Both the position numbers and the translations under genes were made by a program. Under the pieces are notes generated by a model. The model searched no databases. It was not told where the DNA came from and saw only the letters and a list, made by a program, of their open reading frames with translations. From Symsagittifera roscoffensis (taxonomy: Eukaryota; Xenacoelomorpha; Acoela; Convolutidae), in the NCBI RefSeq assembly GCF_963678635.1, contig NC_087063.1, positions 8,216,386 through 8,280,385 on the forward strand: a stretch of 64,000 bases of DNA, given 5' to 3'. Below, in pieces: positions 1-11,786 of this stretch; the first letter of the stretch is position 1; every line of letters starts with the position of its first letter.

Positions 1-78
1 GACTTCATGGAGTTCCGACAACTGGTGGTGGACATGATACTAGCAACTGACATGAGTTTCCACTTCTCGCAGCTCAAG
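1..78 (+). CDS. PDE1: PDE1-type cyclic nucleotide phosphodiesterase, internal exon (5'-most in window)
   Basis: Twenty-six codons open from base 1 and end at AAG|GTCAAA, a plausible splice donor. The peptide contains LVVDMILATDMSFHF, which matches the helix of the PDE catalytic domain that in PDE1 reads roughly 'LV-EM-LATDMS-HF'. The enzyme hydrolyses cAMP/cGMP to 5'-nucleotides in the cytosol; PDE1 members are activated by Ca2+/calmodulin. The N-terminal calmodulin-binding region and the first metal-binding His motif lie upstream of the window. With the exons at 4843-5077, 5952-6154, 8900-9074 and 11084-11235 it gives 843 coding bases (280 residues plus stop) with consistent intron phases 0, 1, 0, 1. 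Confidence 0.85.
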
Positions 79-129
79 GTCAAATAAGTTCATTCTTCGT
101 TATATACTATACCTAGAAAAGTATACTAC

Positions 130-364
130 GCCAAAACGTTTAATGAGTTGTTTAAACATAAGTTTTAGATTTACTTGTGTAGTAATTAAGAACCATAATC
201 TAAATTCAGAAAAAAACAAGGTCCTATTTGAGCCGTATAACAGTTCTTTTCCGTTATACGTTTCAAAATAGACCTTATTTTTTTTGAAATTTAGATAATG
301 GTTCTTAATTACAACACAATTAAATCTGAAACTAATGTTGAAACAACTCATTTAACGTTTTGGC
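130..364. mobile_element. Palindromic (foldback) MITE
   Basis: The two halves are imperfect reverse complements. The left side starts GCCAAAACGTT and continues through TTAATGAGTTG and AGTAATTAAGAACCAT; the right side ends with ATGGTTCTTAATTAC, CAACTCATTTAACG and TTTTGGC. Nearly the whole 235 bp folds into one hairpin with a short GC-poor loop. The family is not recognised; no convincing target duplication is visible. Confidence 0.7.
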
Positions 365-984
365 AATTCTAAGTAGAATAACAAAAACGACCCTGTTACC
401 CTGTCTGTAGAAATGAAAAAAATTAACCCGTAATGTAGTTAAGTAAATAAGAAGCAGAGCTTTAGTAGCGTCACTTGTGAGTCGTAGGGTAATCAAATTG
501 TTAAAAAGTAGAAAGACCGAAAAATTGGCATACATCTTGAGCATATTCTCAAAATATGGTGAAGTTAAAAGCATGGGATAGATAACCTTGTGGAGAAAGC
601 TCGTGTAAACTTCAAATTGCAACCTATTGAATATTCTAACTTAACTGGTGGTAGAAAACCAGCCAAAGTATCAACCAGCCGAAAATACGTAAGTGTTTTG
701 TAATAGTTATGTAACAGTTATCTAACAGTTGAAAATGTTGTGCAAATTCATTCATATGATGTAAATTTTTGGCTGGCTGATATACTCCGCGCATTTTTGC
801 TTGAATAGACTTCGGCTGGCTTTTTTACTCTCTTCTAACTCTGTGGCGTTGAATTATTAGCAAAAAAAGATAGCCGGTTTGTGTGCAAGTAACACAGAAT
901 GGTCAGACACCAGAATAAAAAAAAAACATTTGTTTTAGCCAAAACTGTGTTTTTTTCTGCGTTTAGGGAGGACCCCAGTCGATC

Positions 985-1145
985 AAGGCAGGTTATCTTG
1001 TTAGATCTTGCAAGATTTTTGCAAATGAGGGCTATCTTACAAGATGGAGATTATCTTGCAAGAACTTGCAAGATGGAGGTTATCTTGTAAGAATCTTGGA
1101 AGAAGGAGGCTATCTTGCAAGAATCTTAGGGAGGCAATCTTGCAA
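985..1145. repeat. Short degenerate tandem repeat (TATCTTGCAAGA)
   Basis: Five or so imperfect copies of a ~25-30 bp unit built around TTATCTTGCAAGA-TCTTG and GATGGAGG. The self-complementary core CTTGCAAG recurs. No coding function is supported. Confidence 0.6.
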
Positions 1146-3023
1146 TATAACCATCCTAAAAATTCTGTCTTGCAACAAAAAAATAACAGAAGTTAAGAGT
1201 ATGATGAATACAAAATGATTCTAGAACGAGAACGCAAACTTTTTTAAATTGATCTGAAAAAAAATTTTTTTTTTCAAATTGTCAGTTTAAATCACTTGTA
1301 CTGAGCGTGCTTTCGATTAATAATATGTGTTCTATTTTGCTCTGATACAAACCAGACCAGGTTGTCGAGATAAAGTTGCAATAACTAGGCAAGCAGGCAT
1401 TTTTCATAATTGAAAAAATTTTCTCCGCCAGCTTTTAGTCTGCAAAATGGGAATTTCGTGCCAGTTTTCTCTTTCGCTGGTTGAACGAAAGTTAAAAATT
1501 AACTGAGCATAATGAAAAACAAAACACTATAATGGAAATAATCTTCATTTTGAAAACAATTTTCGTAAAAAACAGAAAAATAAGATCGAGAGAGACCAAA
1601 TTTAGCCATATGGAAATCATTCCCTTCTATTTTTCTAAGGTCACAATTTAAAAGCTTTTCAAATGCAACGCTTTCGTTGTGAAATGCTTTCTGCTTGCTA
1701 GTTCGACAAAAACAAGCCCAAAACTGATAGTACTTGGTATAAAATTTCAATTGATGAACAAACAGCCAAAAACCACGAAAAATCATTCAAAAAGTCTTGA
1801 AAATATTTTTGTTTTGCACCAATTTTCAAAATGTGCGTCGATTAGCCATTAGGCTCAACAAAAAGGTGTTGAGAAGAATTACGTTATAATTCGATGAAAC
1901 CAAGTCGGCATCCGAACCAAAAAAAAATTGAACCGATTAGCATCAAGTCGAAAAAAAATTACGCTAAAATCACATTAAGAGCAGTTTTTATCCTAAGTTG
2001 AAAAGTTTTAGAATTGGTTGGTCGAGAATAGATGTCATGAAATGTTTTTTTTTGACGGCTAGGGTGAGCAAGTCATTTCTCAGGGAAGGGGGAATTTACT
2101 GAATTATTCAGGAAAATTGCCAGGAACGATCGAATCATTGATCATGCGCTGAAAAAATGAGGTGGTAATGAACACCTGACCAAAGATATTCGCCAATAGG
2201 GTTAACTTTATTGACGCGCAAGAAAACGAAGACCGGGCTAAAATTATCTCCGCCGATGATTATTATGGTGAGCATATAAATGTCCATGACTGGGATACAA
2301 ACGGTCGGCTTATCATTAACAACTTAGCAGAAAAAAGTCAACTTAACCGAAAAAAAAAATCAAATACAAAGACAATATCAAATACAAAGACTAAATTATC
2401 CTTCTTAGCATTACGGATCAGATTTAGAAGGAAAACAAATTGCTGAGCAAGGTTGACCCCGACCAACCAATTACTATAGAAAAACCAACATGTCAATCAA
2501 TCGCTTCTACTGTTCGTTCACTTGTTTTTAGATGAACTCTGCCGGTGTTTAATGCCATTCTGTTCCTATATTTGAAGGCTTCCTATTATCTATTTGACAG
2601 ATCTAACGTCAATTTTTTTCTCCCGGCCTGCGGCAGCAATTTTGGAAACATTAAAAGATTTCTGCTTGGAATTCTACAAGATAAAATCATCCGGAATGCA
2701 CTTCAAACTGAATCGAACTTGGAGGCTGAATAACTTGCCTTCTGCTTATGGAAAATCACCTGTCTTTTTTATCTAATGACTGACAAGTTAAAGAATACTT
2801 GTAAATGGCGCTTCGTTTTTTAATACGAATGAAAAGCAAATTGTGAAATGATTTTCTTTTTTTTAACAACCAATTTAAATTATAATTATGGTCTTGAAAA
2901 CTTACAGACATGGTTAAGTATAGTTCATTTTTTAGCAAAAAAATACTGTTTTAGCATTACAATCTATACTTTAAATACGATTGAAGCAAGAGACTCAATT
3001 TTTAAGTCAAATATACACGTATA

Positions 3024-3392
3024 CAGGGGCGGATCTAGGATTTTCTCGAGGGGGGGGGGCCGGATTTTTGTCAACCTTCTTTTTTTAGATGGACCAAATC
3101 TATATTGTAAAATTTCTGAAATTTCTGCGCCGCAGGCAAAATTTTGAAAAAACAGGCCAAAAAGGCGTTTTTAGTCACTTTTTGGAAAACTTTTACCAAA
3201 AAATTGCGTTTTTTCGGCGCGCGCTCCCATCTCAAAGTTAGTATATATTGGCGCCGAAAGCGCCGTTAGAAAATTTTTAGGGTCCATAACCAAAAATGGA
3301 TGTCTCAAAATAGTACAGAGGGGGGACCCTTTGGGTCGGCAGGGGGTCGAATCCCTAAGTGGAGGCGTCCTTCCCTCCTAAACCCGCCCCTG
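3024..3392. mobile_element. hAT-type MITE, copy 1, with perfect 8-bp target duplication
   Basis: A 369-bp element starts CAGGGGCGGATCTAGG and ends CCTAAACCCGCCCCTG, so the termini are inverted repeats. It is flanked on both sides by the identical 8 bases CACGTATA (3016-3023 and 3393-3400). CAGGG termini and 8-bp duplications are the signature of hAT transposons. There is no transposase ORF, so it is non-autonomous. It lies inside a PDE1 intron. Confidence 0.92.
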
Positions 3393-3608
3393 CACGTATA
3401 CACTCGCGATTAGTCGATTAGCGAGTCTAATGAAAAATCCTCCTTTAAAGTAAATGTATTCAATCTTTCAAAATTCTTCTATACGAGTGATTGAGTGCGG
3501 TCAGCAAGCAAAAAATTTTGCCAATATTCAATTCTGATTGGCTGAAAAACAATCACGAAGTGTGATTTTGCAATATTCAGGCCGAAAATTGGTTTAAAAG
3601 TATTTTTG

Positions 3609-4476
3609 AGCAGGTGTCGGACATCAAGCCGACGGGACATCAAGCCAAATCGTAAAATTAGGGACTTCAAGTCGAATAGTTCCTTATAAAGTCGTGAAAT
3701 CTGATTAATTTGAAAACTTTTTTGAAGAATTTTTGAATTTTATGATCTTTCTTCCCTAGTTATTGGCGTTTTCATAAAATTTAAGCCTCCAAAGGATGTT
3801 TCGGAAAGTTGAAAAGTAAAACATGGCTGAAGGCATTTTTCTTGTGAATAGTTTATGCATTTCAAAAACCGGCTGATGTTATAAACGGATGCCAATCACA
3901 AATGGTGCATTGTCATGAATAACGCTTATTATGGACTAAATTTGCCAAAAATTTTGAAAAGTACCCGCACTGACAAAAATGGATTTAGATCGATTTTAGT
4001 ATGAAAAAGTATGCAGATTAAGTTGAAATCGATTTAAATGGTAAAAAAGTAAGTTAATCAAAAAGAAAAATTCAGATCGATTTGGATCGATTTTAAATCG
4101 ATTTAAATCGATTTATTTCAACGCTAAAAAAACCAATTCCAGTCGATTTTAAATTGATTCCAATGCATCTTAAATATGACCTACAATGAAACTGATCCGA
4201 ATCGATTTAAATTAATTTTTTAGACACTTAAATTGACTTAAAAATTTTCAAAAAGATCGATTTAAAATCCATTTAAAATCCATTTAAGTTCGTAAAATGT
4301 ACATGGTTAATCAATTTGGATCGATTAAAATCAAATTAAATTGACCGGAAACCATTTTTGTCAGCGCGGGCAACGTTTTACAGATGATAAAATAGTGTTT
4401 TGAGGTGCCTGTAAAGTTTTAAAATCGGCTTGAAGTCCCTTCGGCTTGAAGTCCCGTCGGCTTGTCCTAGACCCTT
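3609..4476. repeat. Element with inverted ends built of GACTTCAAGCCGA units
   Basis: At about 3609-3675 the + strand reads GACATCAAGCCGACGGGACA followed by further CAAGCC and CTTCAAGTCG units. At about 4424-4476 the reverse complement of the same motif appears two or three times (CGGCTTGAAGTCCC). The ~45-bp ends are inverted relative to each other and enclose ~750 bp containing the GATCGATTT-rich repeat. It is likely a non-autonomous transposable element; no transposase or clear target duplication is seen. Confidence 0.5.
4050..4330. repeat. ATCGATTTAAA-rich simple repeat
   Basis: ATCGATTT, ATCGATTTTA and TTAAATCGATT recur every 10-25 bases in degenerate form. It lies inside the inverted-end element of intron 1 and has no coding potential. 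Confidence 0.65.
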
Positions 4477-4842
4477 TTTGAGCATACTTTAATGCGGATT
4501 GACATACTTTTTGGATATTTTCATTTAAAAAGCCAATTAGCTTAAAACTGTTCTGGAAGTATGTAATAGGGAGTGATTTCATTGCTAAACTTGGTTGCTT
4601 AGAATACGTCGATGAATTTTTCTGCTCATAGGCCAGTCTGTTTCCCAAGTAGTTTTCTTACTGTTATTTAACCCCTTCGGTCACGGTTGGAGGGGTCCCA
4701 GTGTCATCTGCCTTCTCAAGGTGGGACGGGCTGCGGCAAAACGTTTGATATTCCGTTTGCCCACGGATGGTCCGGGGGCTAAAAAAAATAGAAATAAAAA
4801 ACGTTCTAGGCCATGAAAAAAAAAACATAAAAAGTGTTTCAG

Positions 4843-5077
4843 GCCATGAAAACGTCGATTAGTCAGCCGGAGCCGGTTGAGAAGACGAAAGCACTGGGAC
4901 TGGTGCTACACACAGCCGACATCTCCCACCCGGCCAAAGAGTGGGATGTGCATTACAAGTGGACCATGTTGGTGATAGAGGAGTTCTTCCAGCAGGGGGA
5001 CAGGGAGGCGGAGTTGGGACTGCCCTACTCGCCACTCTGCGACCGACACACACTAGTCATACCCGACTCCCAAATTG
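4843..5077 (+). CDS. PDE1: PDE1-type phosphodiesterase, catalytic-domain exon
   Basis: The exon opens after TTTCAG with AMKTSISQPEPVEK and ends in phase 1 at ATTG|GTAAGG. It encodes LHTADISHPAKEWD, whose Asp is the fourth ligand of the active-site metals in class I PDEs, then EEFFQQGDREAELGLP and SPLCDR, all hallmark PDE1 motifs. The exon finishes with the Gln of SQIG, the invariant glutamine that recognises the purine. I chose the splice sites over the Met codon at 4844 because phase and family alignment both continue directly from the exon ending at 78. Confidence 0.95.
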
Positions 5078-5951
5078 GTAAGGCGTTATAAGAATGAACT
5101 ATATTCTTTATTCACAAGGCAGAAAAAGTCCAATTCGCGAACTGCAACTATCACTAGAAATGAATTTAACTGCACTTAATCGGCACTTCTTAATTGTCGG
5201 GACATCCCCCCCCCCGAAACACAAATTGACTTCTTTACAGACCCCAAGACTCTGCCTGGAACATCGACCGCTCTGAACATGGGGGAAAGGGGGAAGGGAG
5301 GATCCCCACCGGAATTTAACCCAATGTTAAAGAAAAATATGCAGTTTCATTGAGCTTCAAATAAAACCACAATATTTTCAACGCAAACAAAATATAGTCT
5401 ACATTAAATTACTAAAACTTCCTTCTAATATTGGAGTTCGAAAAGAATTTATGCTCAGTTTTGGCGTGATATTAATCAGAATTGATCTGGAGTTGCGGTA
5501 CTTCCATAACTATTTTGATTATCCGTAATGAGAAGCGCCGCCTTTTTGGTTCCAAAAAACCCCGGTAATTTTTTAACATCCGCAAATTAGATACTGCAAA
5601 GTAATATATGACATTTTTCTTAAACTGCGGTTCAGTTGAGAAGTTTACACATCAGAAGGACCAAAAATAGGCAGACAAACTATTATCATTTTTTTAAAGC
5701 AATTTTTTCGTTTGCCAAAAAACATATCAAGTCCCGGCCGGAATTAAACCCTGGACGTTTCTCGTCCCAAGCCAGGCATGGAAGTTTCCTCTGCGCCTTA
5801 TTTTATGTGCAGAATAAGACGCAGAATTTCGTTCGATCATCAATCAAACTATCAGATGACTCAGTGATTCTGTTAGACAAGTTGTTAATCTGAAAAAAGT
5901 CTATGTTCCGGTTCCGATTTCATGTTAACTTGATCCGCATTTTGTGTTCAG
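5078..5951 (+). other. PDE1 intron (phase 1)
   Basis: 874 bp between GTAAGG at 5078 and TTCAG at 5947-5951. A C-run and AT-rich filler are present; no gene or clear transposon is seen. Confidence 0.75.
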
Positions 5952-6154
5952 GCTTCATCAACTTCATCGTGGCCCCTAGTATGGAAGTGTGTGGGGACAT
6001 GATGGACAAAATAGTTGCCCCTATCGACTTGCCCCACCCACAGTCCAGACAGGGAAGTGCCAATGGGCCATCACAGTCGTCACAACAGAAGAAGCAAATG
6101 GTCACATCCACATCCTCCCTCAATCCAATTTCTGAGAAGGAAAGAGACCAACAG
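5952..6154 (+). CDS. PDE1: PDE1-type phosphodiesterase, exon with end of catalytic domain
   Basis: The phase-1 acceptor restores GFINFIVAPSMEV, directly following SQI in the previous exon and matching the PDE1 'SQ-GFI-FIV-P' signature that closes the catalytic pocket. After about 30 residues the sequence becomes Ser/Gln-rich low complexity (SQSSQQKKQMVTSTSS), a variable C-terminal tail. It ends in phase 0 at CAG|GTTATT, a weaker donor than the others. Confidence 0.9.
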
Positions 6155-6253
6155 GTTATTATTCACTCATTGATGTCTATTTAAACAAAACCAATACTAA
6201 ATTTGTCTACAAAAATCACCACAATTCAATTTTGATTAATTTTTTTTTTTTCA

Positions 6254-6770
6254 AGAATTGAAAATCTTCAATTTTTTTTGTTGATAATTTTTAGCAATTT
6301 TGCCAATTTTTACCGAAAATAACGGCTTTCAGTAGCATAGATTTCATAAGAAAAAGTTCTTAAATTTCAATAATCTAAAAAAAGCAATTAAAAGATTGAA
6401 ATTTTTACATCCTATCTGTATTAATATTTGAAAATTTTCCATTTTTTTGATAATTTTAAGCAATTTTGCCAATATTTACTAGAAACAGCGGCTTTCAACA
6501 GCATAGATTTCACAGAAAAAAGTTCTGAATTTCAAAAATCCAAATAGGAGCAACTAAAAAATTGAAAAAGTTTAAGTCCTATCTATATCATTTTTTGAAC
6601 GTTTTCATTCGTTTGATGATTTCAGGCAACTTCGCCAATTTTTACTGAAAATAACGGCTTTCACTAGCATAGATTTCATAAGAAAAAGTTCTTAAATTCT
6701 AAAAATCCAAAGCAATTACAAAATAGCAATTAAAAAATTGAAAAGCTTGCGTCCTAATTGTATCATATAA
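6254..6770. repeat. Three diverged copies of a 166-bp tandem repeat
   Basis: AGCAATTTTGCCAAT recurs at about 6293 and 6459, and GGCAACTTCGCCAAT at 6625, each followed by AACGGCTTTCA/AGCGGCTTTCA, AGCATAGATTTCA and AAAAAGTTCT. The spacing of 166 bases is constant. It is intronic satellite-like DNA. Confidence 0.8.
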
Positions 6771-8024
6771 AGTGTTTTTGGCTTACATTGTAAAAACTGA
6801 GTTCAGATTATTGATTTCAAATTATTGAGTTTGTAGGTTTTCCCAGTACAAAAAATTTGGATATCGAAGAAAAAACTGTTGATTTTTTGTGCTAACTAAC
6901 TAGGTAAAATTAACTTTATGTTTTAAGAGTCGATGAACGTAGCAAAGACTCATATAAAGGTCTTGATGATAGTTTTCAGAAAAAAAGTCTGAATATTTGT
7001 TCACACTGGAATTTGATTTTTTCGGTTTGATTCCGATTTTTTATAATTTATTTCATTTCGCTGGTTAAAAGGAAGGAAATTTCGACTATCGAACAGCAAA
7101 AGTGTATAGGTCTTGAAAAACATGATCAACTTGTAGTTTCGAAAGTGGAATTTAATTTTCTGGTTTCCTAGGGGGAAAATTTTACCTTTTGATCCAATTT
7201 CCCAAATTGAAATAATTTCATCCAAAAAGTGGCCGATATAAAATGCTCTGTAAATTTAAATACCATTAAGGTCATATAATTTGTTTACTTTCATGTTCGG
7301 CTTTTTTACAAAAAAATTTGAGTCAGTTTTTTTTCTATTTTATTGTGTTCATTGACTATTTTCTAAATGTCTGATGGCTATGTTTGTTTCTTAAGTACGT
7401 ATAAATAAACAAACAGATGCAATAGTGTCAATGGACTCAAGTGTCAAAACACTCAGTTTTCGAAGAAATAAGTATATCACGTTTAAGGTATTTGAACCTC
7501 CAGAATTATTTTGTTAGTACATTTTTTAAAAGTTAAAAAAAAACCGGGTCGATAGATTTTTTGTTTTATTCCACTAAAAATTCTAAACTTAAAACGCGTC
7601 CTTGAAAAAGAGTTTTTCAAGTTTTTTTTGCACCAATGTTTGCTTTTTTAATGTTTTTCAACCTGAGCGCAAATATGACTTTCATTTGACGATCAAATAT
7701 AAGGCGAACTAACAAAAAACAAGCAAAATCACGCAATTTAAATATTTCATTTGTCACATATTTATTTTACACCTATATTTCAAACAGAAGATACTTTCCG
7801 AGTTATTAATCACCAAAAATAGACCAGATTGAAGCTTTTTGAATACTGGAAACAAATTTGGGTCTCAATTTACAAGCTCCGATGCTGTTCAATAATAGTA
7901 ACAAGTGCTTGAATTCAAATTGGAAAATTGTCTGGACAAAAAATTATCTGAAATTTTTGCTAGCCATGAGTCATCTCAATTCGACAGATGTAGAATTTCA
8001 GAGCGAAACAAGCGCTTTTAAACA

Positions 8025-8690
8025 TCAAAGACCTCCAAAACTACCCCAACCACAACTGCAGCCTTCAAAAACTACGCGAAACAAAGCTTCGCACTGAAAA
8101 AACTATCTGAAACAAAAGTGCGGTATACAAAATTAATCCGAAAGGAAACTGTCGTCTTCAAAAATTACCCAAAAAAACTGCCCTAAGCAAATTTGCAGTC
8201 TGAAAAAACTACTCTAAAGAAACCTGCGGCTTTCAAAAACTACCCGAAACAAAGCTTCGGTCTGAAAAAAGCTATCTGAAACAAAAATGCAGTGCTCAAA
8301 AACTACCCTTCAAAAACTACAAGAGCTGAAAAAATGAGGTCTTTAAAAACTACCCAAACCAAAACTGTGGTCTTAAAAAACTACCCGAAAAAAAACTGCG
8401 GTCGTTAAAAAAAAACCCCAAACCAAAACTGTGGTCTTCAAAAACTATCCGAAACAAAACAACACTCTTCCAAAACTAGCCGAAACAAAAATGAGGTTTT
8501 CAAAATAACCTGAAACAAAACTGAGGTCTAAAAAAAATACACAAAGAAACGGAAATGGTCTTCAAAAACCAGAAATAAATTTATGGTCTTCAAAAAATAG
8601 CCAAAAAAACAGCGGCCTTAAAATCACCCGAAACAAAACTGCGGTTTTCACGTCTACCCGAACTATAACTGCGGTCTTTTGTTCTCAATA
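8025..8690. repeat. ~32-bp minisatellite (AAAACTACCCGAAACAAAACTGCGGTCTTC type)
   Basis: About twenty degenerate copies of a unit combining AAAACTACCCGAAAC with AAAACTGCGGTCTTCA. The array ends roughly 200 bp before the next PDE1 exon. Spacing varies, so frames are not maintained; no coding role is likely. Confidence 0.8.
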
Positions 8691-8899
8691 TCTAAAAATG
8701 TGCTTTTTTGCTGGTAAAAAAAACTGTAAATACACGAATTAGTTGATTTACATGTTTTTTTTTTCATTTCAAGTACATTTTTTCCTGATTCTTATTTCTC
8801 AATTCGCCGCAATACCTTAAAATATGCAATTTTTTGGTTTTGAAAACATAAAATACTTTTAAAAATATTTCAGTTAACAACCAATTTTTTCAAAAACAG

Positions 8900-9074
8900 G
8901 TACGCCGGAAACAGTCGGGAAGCGACATGCCTACGAATAGAGGCGACCGAAACAACAACAACAATGCTTCTTCCGGTGAAGTGGAAAACTTGGCTGCCTC
9001 GTTCGCCATCATCAGGCCCTGGGATTCCCTCATTGCAGCAAACAGAGACTCCTGGAAGCAGAAGTCAGTCGAAG
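8900..9074 (+). CDS. PDE1: PDE1-type phosphodiesterase, C-terminal tail exon
   Basis: Phase 0 in, phase 1 out (GAAG|GTCAGC). It encodes VRRKQSGSDMP, an Asn-rich run (NNNNN), then SFAIIRPWDSLIAANRDSWK, resembling the C-terminal region of PDE1 proteins after the catalytic domain. The RRK-S-type basic/serine stretch could be a phosphorylation site, which is an inference only. Confidence 0.8.
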
Positions 9075-9107
9075 GTCAGCTAACATTCACAAAGTTAATG
9101 AATGCTA

Positions 9108-9844
9108 CAGTGCTGATTTAAATTAACCGGACAAAACGCGTTAAACTTGAAATTTAAAACGCGTTTTTCTCAAATTGGGTTCAGTTTAGGTGAAAATTTA
9201 TGAACACAAGAGTTGCTTAAAATTTTTGCAGAATTCATATGATGTAATTTGTTTTGCAAAGTTCGGGCCCAAAATTTTACCCCAAAAATGGGTCATTTTG
9301 GCTTTTCTTAGTTAATCAGTAATTACGCCAAAAAAACCCAGTCGATTCGATCACAGACATAATTATATCAAAGAAAGCGCCTTACGTAGCCAACAAACTT
9401 TAACAAAGGTATATTCTCCAAAACAAATTTGCAAACCGTTTAAAAATTGTTTTGTTTTTAAATAAAAAGTTGGTATTTTATCTATAGTAAAAACGACCTT
9501 TTTTGTCTATCAAACAAAAAAATTATACAATGTTTTGGAGAATATATCCTTGTTGAAATTTGTTGGGCTACGTAAGGCGCTCTCTTTGATATAATTATGT
9601 CTGTGATCGACTAGATAGTTTTGGCGTAATTTTTGATCAACTAAGAAAAGCCAAAATGACCCATTTTTGGGGTAAAATTTTGGGCCCGTATTTTGCAAAA
9701 CAAATTACATCATATTAATTCTGCAAAAATTTTAAGTAACTCTTGACTTCATAAGTTTTCACTTAAACTGAACCCAATTTGGGAAAAACGCGTTTTAAAT
9801 TTCAATTTTATTGCGTTTTATCCGGTTAATTTAAATCAGCACTG
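9108..9844. mobile_element. Tc1/mariner-like foldback MITE with TA target duplications
   Basis: The left end reads TA|CAGTGCTGATTTAAATTAA and the right end is its inverse, finishing CAGCACTG|TA. Arms of about 305 bp are near-perfect inverted repeats around a ~105-bp AT-rich centre. CAGTG termini and TA duplications point to the Tc1/mariner superfamily. No transposase is encoded. Folded RNA across this intron would form a very long hairpin close to the splice donor at 9075. Confidence 0.9.
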
Positions 9845-10265
9845 TATATAGTACTAATTAGTATCAATGTTTTCAAACTATGAAAGAACCCAGGTTGTCC
9901 AAAAGATGCATTAAAGGTTAATCTTTTCAAAGTCTATAACTAAATAATTTTCAAAATTTGATTCCCGTCGAAAAACCCGTCGAAAATGGCTGATCAAAAA
10001 ATTGAAATTTGTCTAGAGAAAAAATCCATCCGAGCACAAATATTCTGTCACTTTCTTCGACAGACGGAGCAAAAAATTCTCTTCGAAAAAATATCTCACT
10101 CTGATTTTAAATTATTTAAGTTTGCCAATTGTGACAATTGAAAACTAATTTACATTTTAGAGCTTGAAGAATTGTGATTACATGAAAAACTTTTACAACT
10201 AAGGTACAATGCACCCTATGCCTCAATTTTTTGGACTTCATTCATTTTGGCACTGCCCCCACCCC

Positions 10266-10680
10266 CAGGGGCGGATTTAGGGAGGGGGAGTGTATGGACG
10301 CCGCTTTTTCTCACGGATTTGACCTTCTGCCAACCCAAAGAGTCCCCCCTTTGTACTATTTTGGGATATCCATTTTTGGTTGACGGACCCAACAATTTTT
10401 CTAAAGGAGCCTTGGGCGCAAAAAATACTAATTTTTAGGGGGGAGCGCGCGCCGAAAAAACTTGATTTTCCTGTCAAAATTTTCCAAAATGTGCGTTTTT
10501 TGGCCTGTTTTTTTCTAAATTTTGCCGACGGCGCAGAAGTTTCGTCCAAAACAGGGTATTTTTAACGCTTTGGGAGATCTGGGAAAATCAATTTGGTCGA
10601 CCTAAAAAAAAGGTCGACAAAATTTTCGAATTTTTTGAAAATCCGCTCCCCCCCTCGAGAAAACCCTAGATCCGCCCCTG
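10266..10680. mobile_element. hAT-type MITE, copy 2 (opposite orientation to copy 1)
   Basis: 415 bp from CAGGGGCGGATTTAGG to CCCTAGATCCGCCCCTG. Flanking 8-mers CCCACCCC and GCCACCCC match at 7 of 8 positions. Internal sequence (GGGGGAGCGCGCGCCGAAAA, TTTTTCTAAAGG) is the reverse complement of copy 1. No ORF of significance is present. Confidence 0.88.
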
Positions 10681-11083
10681 GCCACCCCTAAGAAGCAAGA
10701 CATAAAGAGTCATATCCGTCAGTACATTTAATTTTTTCGGTAAATCGCTGACGTTTAAGAATTTTTCAAATAGTTTTTTTTTTGTTTGTGGCCTCTAACG
10801 CTCCTGGAAGACCTCTCAACACACTTAGTTTTAAGAAACCAGAAGTCATATTATCAAGATTATCAGTAAAAATGTTTTTGAAAGGTCAGGCAAGCGAAAG
10901 TATAATTTGAATGCGTGTTTTTGGGATAAAGTAGTCAAAGATCTGATGTTTGACCTTTGGTTTGACCTATAAAAAATGGTTTGTTTTTTGCTTGTTTGTT
11001 TTAGAGCTCATATTAATTCATGAGACTTTGACAACGCTTGTGCATCGATATTTCTATTGGCAACAGATTTATTTGTTTTTCAG

Positions 11084-11235
11084 AAGCTGAACAGAAAAAA
11101 GCAGCGGAAGAAAAAAAGAATCAGAGTGAAAAAAATGAGTTGGGAGCGGTTGAAGAAATAAATAAAAAGTCATCAGATTCAAAAATGTCAGCTGAAAATT
11201 CGACAAAAAAGGAAACGAATTCACCATCTTCATGA
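11084..11235 (+). CDS. PDE1: PDE1-type phosphodiesterase, terminal exon with stop codon
   Basis: A phase-1 acceptor (TTTTTCAG) joins to EAEQKKAAEEKKNQSEK, a Lys/Glu-rich tail that ends SPSS and TGA at 11233-11235. Charged Lys/Glu-rich C-termini following the SFA-WDSLI-NR-WK motif are usual in PDE1 proteins. No canonical AATAAA was found in the next few hundred bases, so the transcript end is undetermined. Confidence 0.85.
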
Positions 11236-11786
11236 CACTAGAAGCTAAATTGTTCCCACCGAAGCCTAATTGCTTCACGATTTTGATAAAAGAAATGGGA
11301 TTCGCTTTTATTTCACGAGGAAGTTAGAATATTTTATACGCAGCTCAAGGAAAAGGAATTTCCACTTGCGCTAAAATTTAAGAGTGGCTACGCTACCAAG
11401 CTGCTGGAATTGAGAAGTTATTTGAATGAGAATTGACAAAAACTACGTAGACTTAAATTTGAATTCATGTATGATCATCACATTTGATTAGATGCTTTTA
11501 TAAATATTACGTTTCTTTTTACTTTAAATTACTTCTTAGATAATGTGTGCAATGCATCAAATTCAATTTGTTATGTAATTTTCACTTGTAAATTCAACAC
11601 TTCGAAAAACGTAATTTTAAAAAATTCCTCAAAAAATGTGTCTTAACGATGAAATAAGTTGTCCCGACCGTGAATTTGTTTATTTTTTGAGAAAAAGGAA
11701 AAACTTGAAAGCCTTTCCTTCAAAAAAGTAAATAGTTCATTCTGGATAGTCCTACTTTATCAAAACTTCTCTCTTCAGTGGTTTTT

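Larger units (their letters stand above)
79..4842 (+). other. PDE1 intron (phase 0)
   Basis: Runs from the GT after the exon ending at 78 to a CAG acceptor at 4840-4842 preceded by a T-rich stretch. It is packed with repeats annotated separately: a palindromic MITE at 130-364, a Gln/Leu-codon-like tandem repeat near 985-1145, a hAT MITE at 3024-3392, an inverted-repeat element at 3609-4476 and a GATCGATTTAAA-rich simple repeat at about 4050-4330. I see no coding signal in it. Confidence 0.75.
6155..8899 (+). other. PDE1 intron (phase 0)
   Basis: 2.7 kb holding two tandem arrays (166-bp unit at 6254-6770 and ~32-bp unit at 8025-8690) in AT-rich filler. The acceptor is AAAACAG at 8893-8899. 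An apparent 79-codon + strand ORF at 7858-8097 ends inside the minisatellite and looks like chance. Confidence 0.7.
9075..11083 (+). other. PDE1 intron (phase 1)
   Basis: 2.0 kb, mostly occupied by a Tc1-like foldback element (9108-9844) starting only 33 bp after the donor and a hAT MITE (10266-10680). The remainder is AT-rich filler. The acceptor is TTTTTCAG at 11076-11083. Confidence 0.75.

Noticed and set aside
7858-8097. 79-codon + strand ORF in a PDE1 intron
   Set aside because: Runs into the minisatellite, shows no PDE similarity and lacks splice signals in phase.
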